Assembly: GCF_021431965.1 (NCBI RefSeq) | Contig: NZ_CP090370.1 | Span: forward strand, 2,418,001-2,482,000 | Reading direction: 5' to 3' | DNA length: 64,000 nucleotides | From: Erythrobacter sp. SDW2 | GTDB lineage: Bacteria; Pseudomonadota; Alphaproteobacteria; Sphingomonadales; Sphingomonadaceae | In this document: positions 45,624 to 56,043 of the stretch, one piece after another | Numbering within the stretch: the stretch's first letter is position 1 | Layout: each line of letters begins with the position of its first letter | Translations under genes and position numbers: made by a program | Notes under the pieces: model-generated | Database searches by the model: none | Seen by the model: the letters and a program-made list of their open reading frames with translations, nothing else | Told to the model about the DNA's origin: nothing

Positions 45624-47141
45624 ATGAAGACCCTTTTCGGTCGCCTTGTCGCCGCCTGCCTCGTATTCTGTCTTGCGCTGCCCCTGCCTGCCTACGCCAA
45701 ATGGCATGTCGCCGAGAGCGACAATTTCGTCATCTATGCCGAGGAGGATGCAGAACGTCTTGGCCGTTTCGTCGAAGTGCTCGAACGCTATCATGCCGCT
45801 CTGGGCGCCATCACCGGCCGCGCTGCCGCGACACCAAGCCCCTCCAATCGCCTCACCATCTTCTCCTCCGGCAGCCGCGAGGACATTCGCAAGCTTTACG
45901 GTGGCAGCAACCGCTTCATCTCCGCATTCTACCTTCCGCGAGCCGGGGATGCGGTTGCTTTCATTCCCGCCCTGCAGGGTTCCAGGGACGAAATGATCGA
46001 AGCGCAGACCGCCTTGCTGCACGAATATGCGCATCATTACCTTGCGATCACGTCGCGCTATCCGATGCCGCTGTGGTTCAGCGAAGGGGCCGCCGAGTAC
46101 TTCGCTTCCGCCGGTTTCCATCCGGATGGCAGGGTCGAGATCGGACTACCGGCAGGCCACCGGATCAAAGAAGTGTTCGTGGACGAGCCGCTCCCGGTCC
46201 GCGAGCTGCTCGACCCTGACCGCTACGGCACAGAGATCGGCAAACGGTACGAGTCCTATTACGGCAAGGCCTGGCTGCTCTACCATCTGCTGATGACCGA
46301 TCCCGAGCGCGAGGGGCAACTGGACCGCTATGCCGAAGCGATCCGTTCGGGCGCACGTTCGATCGACGCAGCGGCAGAGAGTTTCGGCGATCTGGCGGTG
46401 CTCGAGCGGGCGCTCCATTTGCACTCGCGAACCGCTGCGTGGGAGGCAATCCCTATCGTGTTCGAGCCGGGTGAACTCGAGGTCCGCGAGTATCGCGTCA
46501 CGGAACTAAGCGATGGGGCCGCTGCGATCCTCCCGCTGGTAATCCAGTCGAAGCGCGGCGTCGCGGGCGAGGATGCACAGCGGGTAGCGGCCGATGCGCG
46601 GGCGATTGCATCGGCCTATCCCGACGATGCCTTTGTGCTGGCTGCATTGGCGGAAGCGGAGCTGGACGCGGGGAATGGTGACGCTGCGATCGCAGCCGCC
46701 GACCGGGCAACCGCCATCGATCCGCTGATGCGCAACGCCTATGTCCAGAAGGGCATCGCGATGTTCCGCCTCGCCGCTGCCGCCGAGGACAAAGACAGCG
46801 CCACCGTCGCGGCCATGGCGCCGCTCGAAGCTCTCAATGCGCTTGAGCCCGATCACCCGACACCGCTGGTCTATTTCTACCTCAGCTTCGCCCAGCGCGG
46901 CTATGTCGCACCTGTCGAGGCCCGACAGGCATTGGAACAGGCCGCAGAGCTGGCGCTGTTCGACAGGACCCTGTGGCTGAGCGTTGGCATTGCGCAGGCC
47001 CGTGAAGGCAAGATCGCCCTGGCGCGCCAGAGCCTGCGGCCCGTTGCGCTCGACCCGCATGGTGGGGAGAACGCGGCAACCGCGATGGCGATGCTGGAAC
47101 TGCTAGAGACAGCAGTGGAAGGGCAGCCGTTCCGACCGTGA
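45624..47141 (+). CDS. Exported HExxH metallopeptidase-like protein with TPR-like tail
   Basis: 505 aa from the ATG at 45624. Signal peptide (RLVAACLVFCLALPLPAYA), then a gluzincin-like zinc site HEYAHH at 133-138 with FSEGAAEYF (Glu154 or Glu158) downstream, the pattern of DUF1570/peptidase-MA-like proteins. The C-terminal ~180 residues are Ala-rich helix pairs resembling TPRs (DDAFVLAALAEAELDAGNGD; AYVQKGIAMFRLAAAAED). Predicted periplasmic; substrate unknown. Confidence 0.82.
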   Translation: MKTLFGRLVAACLVFCLALPLPAYAKWHVAESDNFVIYAEEDAERLGRFVEVLERYHAALGAITGRAAATPSPSNRLTIFSSGSREDIRKLYGGSNRFISAFYLPRAGDAVAFIPALQGSRDEMIEAQTALLHEYAHHYLAITSRYPMPLWFSEGAAEYFASAGFHPDGRVEIGLPAGHRIKEVFVDEPLPVRELLDPDRYGTEIGKRYESYYGKAWLLYHLLMTDPEREGQLDRYAEAIRSGARSIDAAAESFGDLAVLERALHLHSRTAAWEAIPIVFEPGELEVREYRVTELSDGAAAILPLVIQSKRGVAGEDAQRVAADARAIASAYPDDAFVLAALAEAELDAGNGDAAIAAADRATAIDPLMRNAYVQKGIAMFRLAAAAEDKDSATVAAMAPLEALNALEPDHPTPLVYFYLSFAQRGYVAPVEARQALEQAAELALFDRTLWLSVGIAQAREGKIALARQSLRPVALDPHGGENAATAMAMLELLETAVEGQPFRP

Positions 47142-47192
47142 AACCAAGCGCAACCTAGCTGTTGATCCCAAGCGCGAAACGGCCGCAATTGT

Positions 47193-47549
47193 TCACTTCT
47201 TCCCGAACAGGCCCTTGGCCATGCCGGCGAGATCGTTGAGCGGGTTGCCGTCGCCATCCTTGTCGAGAATGCCCATAATCGACTTGGGGTCGTTCTTGAT
47301 CGCATTGGCGAACTCGGTCAGCGAACCTTCACCACCGATCTGTTCGACTATCTTGCCCAGCACGCCGGTGTCGAGGCCGGTCTTTTCCGCCGCCAGTTCC
47401 ACCGTGTCGCCTTCCATCTGATGCGTCTGGCCGAGCGTCGCTACGGCCTTCTCGACCAGCTTGGGATCGAGCCCGACCTTGGCCGCAAGGTTGGCAATAT
47501 CGTCGGGCGCACCGCCGATGTTCTTCAGGATTCCGTCAAGCAGGCTCAT
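47193..47549 (-). CDS. Small helical-repeat protein with DxDGDG loop
   Basis: 118 aa from the ATG at 47549 (GGAGAAG upstream). Two related helical units (IANLAAKVGLDPKLVEKAVATLG and VELAAEKTGLDTGVLGKIVEQIG) lead to a C-terminal DKDGDGNPLNDLAGMAKGLFG, which looks like an EF-hand-type Ca loop seen at the end of some YidB/DUF937-like proteins. Cytosolic by lack of a signal. Function unknown. Confidence 0.78.
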   Translation of the reverse strand: MSLLDGILKNIGGAPDDIANLAAKVGLDPKLVEKAVATLGQTHQMEGDTVELAAEKTGLDTGVLGKIVEQIGGEGSLTEFANAIKNDPKSIMGILDKDGDGNPLNDLAGMAKGLFGKK

Positions 47550-47626
47550 CGCGCTTCTCCAGATTGTGCGAGTCGTCGCGGCGAGACTACGCCTGCTTCG
47601 TGGCAGCGCCAAGTAACGCCAAGAAA

Positions 47627-47661
47627 AAGCCCCGCCCTGCGTCTTCGCGCGGGCGGGGCTT
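47627..47661 (-). terminator. Intrinsic terminator of pckA
   Basis: Perfect 11-bp stem AAGCCCCGCCC/GGGCGGGGCTT, 13-nt loop, followed on the minus strand by a T-rich run (TTTTTCTT). It lies 23 bp past the pckA stop. Confidence 0.85.
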
Positions 47662-47684
47662 CCCTCTCCAACCGGTGAGCGGCG

Positions 47685-49295
<1,611 letters not shown>

Positions 49296-49539
49296 GCTGG
49301 TGTCTCCTGAAGCATGGTGTGGCCGGGGGCCAAGAGCGACGGGGCGGGAGCAATGCATAGGTATGCACAGCTTTTCCCGGCCCGATAGTGCGGTGCGGCG
49401 ATTCCGTCAAACCTTGTGCGCCCTCTCATACACCATCCGTTAGCAATGCGCGACCAATCGAAGTCCATTCGCCGCAATACGATGCGTTGTTTCACGGCGC
49501 GCGAGGCGCTAGGAAACTTGGCGTTGGCATAGATTTGAT

Positions 49540-50304
49540 GTGAGCGGGATGACGCAACAGGCTGAAGCGACGACAGCAACCACCAGGCAACGGCGCGTTA
49601 TCGCGCTGGTCGATGATGATCGCAACATCCTTACAACCGTCTCCATAGCGCTGCAGGCAGAAGGCTTCGACACGCGGGTCTATTCTGAAGGCGAGACCGC
49701 GCTGAAGGCCCTGCTGGAAAACCCGCCCGACCTTGCCGTGTTCGACATCAAGATGCCGCGCATGGACGGAATGGAACTGTTGAGTCGCTTGCGCGAGCAT
49801 TCTCCGCTCCCGGTCATCTTCCTCACGAGCAAGGATGACGAAGCCGATGAGGAAGCCGGGCTGGAGATGGGCGCGGATGATTACATCTCCAAACCCTTCA
49901 GCCTGCGCCTGCTGCTCGCCCGCATCCGCGCCATCCTGCGCCGCGGCGGGCTTGACGAGGCAGCTGCGGAGGAAACGACGCCCGAGGAGCAGGAAGCCCG
50001 CGCTACCTACTCCCGCGGTCGCCTGACAATCGACCCCGCCCGGCACCGGGTGCTGTGGGATGGCAAACAGGTGTCGCTGACGGTGACCGAGTTCCTTATC
50101 CTCGAAGCGCTAGCGGCGCGGCCCGGCGTCATCAAGAGCCGCAATCAGCTGATGGACGCGGCTTATCCGGACGAAATCTACGTCGACGATCGCACAGTCG
50201 ACAGTCACATAAAGCGCATGCGGCGCAAGTTCCGCAGCGTCGACAACCAGTTCTCCGCCATCGAAACGCTATATGGGGCGGGTTACAGCTTCTCCGATGG
50301 CTAA
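49540..50304 (+). CDS. chvI: OmpR-family response regulator ChvI
   Basis: 254 aa from a GTG at 49540; the ATG three codons later (49549) is an alternative. Receiver with acidic pocket VDDDRN, phosphoacceptor in [16 protein letters not shown] and Lys in LTSKDD; C-terminal winged helix ([24 protein letters not shown]). With ChvG it forms the alphaproteobacterial envelope/acid-stress two-component system. The 244-bp region between pckA and chvI presumably holds both promoters. Confidence 0.92.
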   Translation: MSGMTQQAEATTATTRQRRVIALVDDDRNILTTVSIALQAEGFDTRVYSEGETALKALLENPPDLAVFDIKMPRMDGMELLSRLREHSPLPVIFLTSKDDEADEEAGLEMGADDYISKPFSLRLLLARIRAILRRGGLDEAAAEETTPEEQEARATYSRGRLTIDPARHRVLWDGKQVSLTVTEFLILEALAARPGVIKSRNQLMDAAYPDEIYVDDRTVDSHIKRMRRKFRSVDNQFSAIETLYGAGYSFSDG

Positions 50305-51916
50305 CCCGGCACCGCCGCCCCCCACCTCTGACCGTCGCGAGATCGCCCGCCGGATTGTGCGCCCGTTCGAGCGGATGAGCCTGCTCGACCGGCTTTCGCT
50401 CTCGGCCCGCATCCTGCTGGTCAACATGCTGCCGCTGGCGGGCCTCGGCGGCGGGATTTTCTATCTCGACAGCTATCGCGCGCAATTGCTCGACGAACGC
50501 TACAAACTCGCCCGGATCGAAGCGCAGATTACGGCCGAGGCGCTCGCGGGGGCGAGCAAGGAACGGCAGGAAGCGCTGCTGGTCCAGATCGGCAAGGAAC
50601 AGGGCATGCGGCTGCGGATGTTCGATGCCGAAGGGCGGCTGTGGGCCGACAGTTTCGCCCTCGACGAACCCGGGTTCACGCTGGACGATCCGACCGATGA
50701 CAGTTTCGGCCCGCGCTTCGCCCGGTTTCTCGACCAGACGGTCGATACGCTGGTCAGTGCGCAGCCGGTGCCCAAGTACGACGAGCCCGAAGCCAACGAA
50801 GCCAGGGCCTGGCCGGAACTCGTGCGCGCGCGCCAGCAGGGCCTGACCCAGATCGAATTGCGGCAGGCGGCCGATCGTACGCCGGTCATCACGGCTGCCG
50901 CACCGGTTGGCCTCAAGGGCGTGACCCTGCTGACCACCCGCAATGCCAGAGACATCACCGAGGCGGTGCGCGCGGCGCGCTCGCAGCTGGGTGTCGGCGT
51001 GGGCTTTGCGCTGGCGTTGTCGATCCTGCTGTCGCTCTATCTTGCGCGCACCATCGTGCGGCCGCTGCAAACCCTGTCACGCGCGGCGCAGCGGGTGCGG
51101 CTTGGCCGCGAACGTGAAGTCGAAGTTCCGCGCCTGCCGGAGCGACGCGACGAGATCGGCGTGCTCGCCCGGGCGGTATCGGACATGACCGAGGCGCTGC
51201 GCCAGCGGATCGACGCGGTCGAGCACTTCGCCGCCGATGTCGCGCATGAGATCAAGAACCCGCTCGCCTCGCTACGCAGCGCGGTGGAATCGCTGAGCAA
51301 GGTCGACGACCCGGAATTGCGGCAGCAATTGCTGGACATTGCCACCCACGATGTGCGGCGGATCGACCGGCTGGTGACCGAGATTTCCGACGCCAGTCGA
51401 GTCGATGCCGAGATATCGCGGGCAACCTTCGAACGGATCGACCTGGGCGAACTGGTTGCCAACATCCTCGCCACCCGCGCCAATCGCAAGCTCGATGGCG
51501 AGCGCACCATTATCTTCGAGCAACCGACCTCGCGCACGCCGGTAATGGGGGTCCCGGTGCGGATCGAACGGGTGGTCGAAAACCTGCTCGACAACGCCGT
51601 CTCGTTCTCGCCGCCCCAGGGAACCATCAGCCTCGCCATCGAGCGAGGCAATGACCATTACAGCCTGTCGGTCAGCGACGAGGGGCCCGGCATCCCGGCG
51701 GAAGACCGCCGCAAGATCTTCAACCGCTTCCATTCGGACCGGCCAGAGGGCGAGGACTTCGGCGATCACAGCGGCCTCGGCCTTGCGATCGCGCGGACCA
51801 TCGCCGAGGCGCATGGCGGCTCGCTGGTGGCGATGGACCGCAGCGACGGCGCGCAGGGGGCCTGCCTCGTCCTGTCCCTTCCCGTGGCCCGCAGCGCCAC
51901 CACAGGCGCACCGTGA
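50297..51916 (+). CDS. chvG: Sensor histidine kinase ChvG
   Basis: 539 aa from the ATG at 50297, overlapping chvI by 8 nt. Membrane helices near residues 38-60 and 240-262 enclose a ~180-residue periplasmic sensor; HAMP follows, then the H-box [21 protein letters not shown] and the ATPase motifs ([28 protein letters not shown]). It phosphorylates ChvI. Conserved with hprK directly downstream. Confidence 0.92.
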   Translation: MANPAPPPPTSDRREIARRIVRPFERMSLLDRLSLSARILLVNMLPLAGLGGGIFYLDSYRAQLLDERYKLARIEAQITAEALAGASKERQEALLVQIGKEQGMRLRMFDAEGRLWADSFALDEPGFTLDDPTDDSFGPRFARFLDQTVDTLVSAQPVPKYDEPEANEARAWPELVRARQQGLTQIELRQAADRTPVITAAAPVGLKGVTLLTTRNARDITEAVRAARSQLGVGVGFALALSILLSLYLARTIVRPLQTLSRAAQRVRLGREREVEVPRLPERRDEIGVLARAVSDMTEALRQRIDAVEHFAADVAHEIKNPLASLRSAVESLSKVDDPELRQQLLDIATHDVRRIDRLVTEISDASRVDAEISRATFERIDLGELVANILATRANRKLDGERTIIFEQPTSRTPVMGVPVRIERVVENLLDNAVSFSPPQGTISLAIERGNDHYSLSVSDEGPGIPAEDRRKIFNRFHSDRPEGEDFGDHSGLGLAIARTIAEAHGGSLVAMDRSDGAQGACLVLSLPVARSATTGAP

Positions 51917-52347
51917 TGCTCTACCAGGCCAGCTGCGTCGCGGTGGATGGCCGCGCGATCATGATCGAGGGGCCGCCGGGCGCAGGCAAGACTTCGCTGG
52001 CTCTGGCCCTGATCGACCGCGGTGCGCGGTTGGTGGGCGATGATGGCGTGGCCCTGGAGCTGCGCGGCGAAGGCGGGCTGTGGGCCTCCCCGCCGCCGCG
52101 CATCACCGGCAAGATCGAGATCCGCAACGTCGGCATTGCCGAGTTGGAGCCGGTCGAAGCCCCGGTGGCCTTGATGCTGGCGCTTGATCCCTCTGCCCCG
52201 CGTTTCGTCGAAGAGGCCCCGCAGTGCCAGATCCTGGGGGTGCGCGTTCCCATGCTCAGATTCGCCCCGCAAGGCCCGGTATCGGCCATCCGCGCCGAAT
52301 ATGCGTTGCGGATGCATGGGCTTGTCTATAGCCCGAGCGGAATATGA
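51916..52347 (+). CDS. hprK: Truncated-type HPr kinase/phosphorylase
   Basis: 143 aa from the ATG at 51916, which shares its A with the chvG TGA; a GTG one codon earlier is possible. Alphaproteobacterial HprK lacks the N-terminal domain of Firmicute enzymes. P-loop EGPPGAGKTSLAL, then LVGDDGVAL and ITGKIEIRNVGIAEL, the HprK signature. It phosphorylates a Ser of HPr, encoded four genes downstream. Confidence 0.92.
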   Translation: MLYQASCVAVDGRAIMIEGPPGAGKTSLALALIDRGARLVGDDGVALELRGEGGLWASPPPRITGKIEIRNVGIAELEPVEAPVALMLALDPSAPRFVEEAPQCQILGVRVPMLRFAPQGPVSAIRAEYALRMHGLVYSPSGI

Positions 52348-53243
52348 CAGGGCGCCTCGAAATCCTGCTGGTCACCGGAGTCTCCGGCGCGGGCAAGACC
52401 ACTGCATTGCGCGTGCTGGAAGACCTGGGCTGGGAAATGATCGACAATTTCCCGATCCGCCTGCTGCCGCCGTTGCTGCACGACATCAGCGGCTCGGCCA
52501 ATCCAACGCCGCTCGCCATCGGTTTCGATTCGCGCACCCGCGGCTTTGTGCCGCAGCATATCATCGACCTGGTCAAGCAGCTGGCCGACCGGCCCGACCT
52601 CAATGTCAGCACGCTGTTCCTCGATTGCGGGAGCACCGAGCTGGAACGGCGCTTCAACGAGACGCGGCGGCACCACCCGATGGCGCGAGGCCGCTCGGCC
52701 ATCGAAGGCATCAGAGCCGAGCGCGAGCTGATGGAACCGCTGCGACGCTGGTCGGAAGCGGTGATCGATACAAGCGCGCTTGCCTCGAACGAGCTGCAGC
52801 AGCTGATCCGCGAAAGGTTCGGGCATGACGAACCGGCTATGCAGGCAATCACTGTCAGCAGCTTCGGTTTCGCTCGCGGCATGCCGCCGCTGGCCGACCT
52901 GGTGTTCGACATGCGTTTCCTCGACAATCCGCACTGGGTACCGAACCTGCGCGAACAGACCGGGCTCGATCCTGCCGTGGGCGAGTACATCACCGGTCGG
53001 GGCGACTTCGACGAAGTGTTCCATCGCATCCGCGATCTCGTGCTGTCGCTGCTGCCCCGCTACAAGGCGCAGGGCAAGGCCTATGTCCACATCGCCTTCG
53101 GCTGCACCGGCGGGCGCCACCGCTCGGTCTATACCGCCGAGACCATGGCCGGTGTGCTGCGCGATGCCGGCTATGCGCCGACGGTCATCCACCGCAATCT
53201 TACTTCCCGCGCGGCCGACCAGTTCGAAGGGCCGCAAACCTGA
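52344..53243 (+). CDS. rapZ: RNase adapter/nucleotide-binding protein RapZ
   Basis: 299 aa, overlapping hprK by 4 nt. Walker A VTGVSGAGKTTALRVLEDLG; a C-terminal domain with FGFARGMPPLADLVFDMRFL and HIAFGCTGGRHRSVYTAE. In enterobacteria RapZ steers glucosamine-6-phosphate sensing and glmS RNA; its role in alphaproteobacteria is less clear. Note that glmS begins at the left edge of this window. Confidence 0.93.
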   Translation: MTGRLEILLVTGVSGAGKTTALRVLEDLGWEMIDNFPIRLLPPLLHDISGSANPTPLAIGFDSRTRGFVPQHIIDLVKQLADRPDLNVSTLFLDCGSTELERRFNETRRHHPMARGRSAIEGIRAERELMEPLRRWSEAVIDTSALASNELQQLIRERFGHDEPAMQAITVSSFGFARGMPPLADLVFDMRFLDNPHWVPNLREQTGLDPAVGEYITGRGDFDEVFHRIRDLVLSLLPRYKAQGKAYVHIAFGCTGGRHRSVYTAETMAGVLRDAGYAPTVIHRNLTSRAADQFEGPQT

Positions 53244-53358
53244 TGTCAGGACCTGTTAACCGGCAGTTGCCATGGTGGGTAACCACGATTAAGTCGGCGA
53301 CTTTCCGACTCCGGACAGCACACCAGGCGCAAGACCTGTCAGAGCGAATTCAGCATAC

Positions 53359-53787
53359 ATGATCGGACTCATTCTCGTCACCCATGGCCGCTTGGCCGAC
53401 CAGTTCGTGGAGGCGATGGAACACGTCGTCGGCCACCAGGAAGCGATCGAGACCGTGTGCATCGGTCCCAGTGACGATGTCGAACAACGCCGCGCCGAAA
53501 TCGCCGAGAAGATTGCCAAGGTCGACAGCGGCGAAGGGGCGATCGTCCTGACCGACCTGTTTGGCGGGACTCCGTCGAACCTTGCCATCTCGTTGCTCGA
53601 CGCCGGCCGCATCGAAGTGATCGCCGGAATCAACCTGCCGATGCTGATCCGCCTATCGGGCGCGCGCAAGACGATGGACGTCGTTTCCGCCGTCAATGCC
53701 GGGCAGGAAGCTGGACGCAACTATATCACCGTCGCCTCCGAATTCCTCGGCCACGCCGAGGCGCCGCCGAAGAAAAAGGCCTCATGA
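53359..53787 (+). CDS. PTS EIIA component, mannose class
   Basis: 142 aa. The phosphorylated His is in GLILVTHGRLADQF, and VLTDLFGGTPSNLAISLL is typical of EIIA(Man). No EIIB/EIIC follows, so, as in other alphaproteobacteria, it is probably a regulatory phosphate acceptor. Overlaps the HPr gene by 4 nt. The 115 bp before it hold a small AGTCGG/CCGACT hairpin and no gene. Confidence 0.92.
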   Translation: MIGLILVTHGRLADQFVEAMEHVVGHQEAIETVCIGPSDDVEQRRAEIAEKIAKVDSGEGAIVLTDLFGGTPSNLAISLLDAGRIEVIAGINLPMLIRLSGARKTMDVVSAVNAGQEAGRNYITVASEFLGHAEAPPKKKAS

Positions 53788-54062
53788 GCGCGGCGCGGCG
53801 GACGGTCACTATCGTCAACCAACGCGGCCTGCACGCGCGCGCCAGTGCCAAGTTCGTCGGCGCGGTGGCGACGCTGCCGGAAGGCGTGGCGGTGACTGTG
53901 GCCAAGGACGGCAACGAGGCGGCCGGCGGTTCGATCCTCGGTCTGATGATGCTGGGTGCGGCCAGGGGCGACTGTATCGAGATCGTCGTCGCCGGCGAAG
54001 GTGAGAACGAGGTGCTGGAGCAGCTCTGCGCCATGGTCGAAGACGGTTTCGGCGAAGAGTAG
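53784..54062 (+). CDS. ptsH: Phosphocarrier HPr
   Basis: 92 aa. The EI-phosphorylated His is in NQRGLHARASAKFVG, and GGSILGLMMLGAARGD contains the Ser that HprK would modify. PEP-protein phosphotransferase (EI) is not in the window. The cluster hprK-rapZ-EIIA-HPr is a regulatory PTS. Confidence 0.94.
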   Translation: MSAARRTVTIVNQRGLHARASAKFVGAVATLPEGVAVTVAKDGNEAAGGSILGLMMLGAARGDCIEIVVAGEGENEVLEQLCAMVEDGFGEE

Positions 54063-54069
54063 CCAACCG

Positions 54070-54885
54070 ATGCCGCGTCGGCAGATCACCGGATTCTCCA
54101 ACCCCACGGTCAAATATCTCCGCTCGTTGCGGGAGAAGAAACACCGCAAGGCGGCGGGCAAGTTCCTGGCCGAAGGGCTGCGCCTGCTGACCGATGCGCG
54201 CGAATGCGGGCGAGTGCCCGAAATTCTTGTGATGGCGGAAGATCGCGACCCGCATCCGCTGCTCGATGCGCTGGAGGCGGCCGTCGAGGCGGAAGGCGGC
54301 GAAGTTATCGAGACTTCAGACGATATCCTTGCCAAGATCACTGGCAAATCCAACCCGCAGACAGTCGCCGGGGTGTTTGGCGAGTGGGATACCTCGCTGA
54401 AGGCGCTGGACCGCAATTCCGCGAAGATCTGGCTGGTGGCACAGGCGCTCCGCGATCCCGGCAATCTCGGCACCATGCTGCGCACCGGCGACGCAGTGGG
54501 CGCGGGCGGGCTGATCCTGATCGACGACTGCGCCGATCCCTTCAGCGTCGAGGCCGTGCGCGCCAGCATGGGCGCGGTGTTCACCCAGCAGTTGGCGATG
54601 GCGCGGTGGGAGGTTTTTCTGCCGTGGCTGCGGTCCGGGCCTGGTTCAGAGCATGGGGGCCAGCTGGTCGCCGCGAGCCTGCGCGACGCGGTGCCTTATC
54701 GCAGCGCCCCCTATGTCGGCCCCTGCTTCATCCTGGTCGGCAATGAGTCACAAGGATTGCCCGAGGATTACGAGCTGGCTTGCGACCTGCGGGTGACCAT
54801 GCCGATGATGGGGCGTGCAGACAGTCTCAATGCGGCGGTCGCGGGCGCGGTACTCGCATATGAGGTGCTGGCTTCACTTGGATGA
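54070..54885 (+). CDS. SpoU/TrmH-family RNA 2'-O-methyltransferase
   Basis: 271 aa from the ATG at 54070, 7 bp after ptsH. An N-terminal substrate-binding region (NPTVKYLRSLREKKHRKAAG, FLAEG) precedes the SPOUT knot: LRDPGNLGTMLRTGDAVGAGGLIL, LVGNESQGLP and ADSLNAAVAGAVLAYE. It should methylate a ribose in rRNA or tRNA; the target is not evident. Confidence 0.9.
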   Translation: MPRRQITGFSNPTVKYLRSLREKKHRKAAGKFLAEGLRLLTDARECGRVPEILVMAEDRDPHPLLDALEAAVEAEGGEVIETSDDILAKITGKSNPQTVAGVFGEWDTSLKALDRNSAKIWLVAQALRDPGNLGTMLRTGDAVGAGGLILIDDCADPFSVEAVRASMGAVFTQQLAMARWEVFLPWLRSGPGSEHGGQLVAASLRDAVPYRSAPYVGPCFILVGNESQGLPEDYELACDLRVTMPMMGRADSLNAAVAGAVLAYEVLASLG

Positions 54886-54967
54886 TCGCGGCGCTTTGCC
54901 GCTTGGCGATCGACCGGTTCTGGAGTAATTCGGGCAGTATTGGGGGCCGGGTACGGAACGGGGCGTG

Positions 54968-55699
54968 ATGCGGGATTTGCTGGCAAAATACGGCAGGATC
55001 GCGCCGCTCCGTGCCGACGAGGAGCGGGCGCTGATCGGTCTCGCCACGACCAGGCGCAGCTATTCGCCGGGCACCGCGCTGATAGTGGGCGAGCTGGACG
55101 AACCCGATCAGCTGTTCATCGTCGATGAAGGGCGGCTGTTCGCCTCGATCGACCTGCCGGGCGGCGAGCGGGCGATTACCCGGCTGTATTTTCCCGGCGA
55201 CATTATCGGCACGGCCAATATCCCGTTCGACAAGGCGACGCACAGCATCACCGTCTGCTCGGATGCGGCGCTCTACCTCTTTCCCCGCGGGCATCTGGCC
55301 GAAGCGTTCAGCTCGCTGCCACGCATCGCCGCCATCTTCTACACCTTCGCGGCAATGGAAAACGCCATCCTGCATGACCGGTTGGTATCGATCGGCCGTA
55401 CCCGCGGCGTGTCGCGGCTGGCTGCACTGATTCTCGAGATCGCCGCCCGCCAGAGTCTGTTGCACGAACCGGCCGGCGACTGCTTCCGGCTCGGGCTGAC
55501 CCAGGCCGAGATCGGCGATGCGATCGGACTGACCCAGGTGCAGGTCAACCGGCTGTTCAGGGAACTTGACAAGGCCGGCGTCATTGCCCGGAGCGATGGA
55601 TGGATTTCCATCGTCGACAAGCCGGCGCTGATCGAGATCGGTCAATTCACCGATCGCTACGAGCACCTCGACCTGTCGTGGTTCAGCGAGAACGACTGA
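54968..55699 (+). CDS. Crp/Fnr-family transcription regulator
   Basis: 243 aa from the ATG at 54968 (a GTG precedes it in frame). N-terminal cyclic-nucleotide-binding-like barrel (PGTALIVGELDEPDQLFIVDEG ... YFPGDIIGTANI) and a C-terminal winged helix (LTQAEIGDAIGLTQVQVNRLFRELDKAG). There are no Fnr-type N-terminal Cys residues, so an oxygen-sensing cluster is unlikely. Targets unknown; neighbours do not hint at them. Confidence 0.87.
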   Translation: MRDLLAKYGRIAPLRADEERALIGLATTRRSYSPGTALIVGELDEPDQLFIVDEGRLFASIDLPGGERAITRLYFPGDIIGTANIPFDKATHSITVCSDAALYLFPRGHLAEAFSSLPRIAAIFYTFAAMENAILHDRLVSIGRTRGVSRLAALILEIAARQSLLHEPAGDCFRLGLTQAEIGDAIGLTQVQVNRLFRELDKAGVIARSDGWISIVDKPALIEIGQFTDRYEHLDLSWFSEND

Positions 55700-55721
55700 T
55701 CGCGTTGCAGTCGTGCGCAGG

Positions 55722-55940
55722 TCACGCGGCCGGCTTGATCCCGCTGACCCGCCAGACGCCGCTGCTGTCGAGCAACTGCATCCGGCACACCGGTACGCCG
55801 TCTTCCTGCAATTCAGCCCATTCGCCGCTGGCAGATTTCTTTGCCACTTCCAGCGCGCAATCGAGCGAAAGCGCCGAAAAGTTCATGGTCTTGTCTTCGG
55901 CGGAGCCGGCAACGTCGTAAGTCAGGGTGTATTGGCGCAT
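55722..55940 (-). CDS. Small conserved-looking protein, unknown
   Basis: 72 aa, MRQYTLTYDVAGSAEDKTMN, then a mixed alpha/beta pattern ending VCRMQLLDSSGVWRVSGIKPA. GGAGGG precedes the start by 6 bp, which supports a real gene. No family recognised, no signal or membrane segment. Confidence 0.62.
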   Translation of the reverse strand: MRQYTLTYDVAGSAEDKTMNFSALSLDCALEVAKKSASGEWAELQEDGVPVCRMQLLDSSGVWRVSGIKPAA

Positions 55941-56043
55941 GGCGGCCCTCCAGTCGCGGGCGGCTATAGGGCAAGCAGCAGAAGTCGCCTTATCATATGA
56001 TGGCGAGCGGCGATGAGACGACTACGATCTCGCCGCTGCCAGC

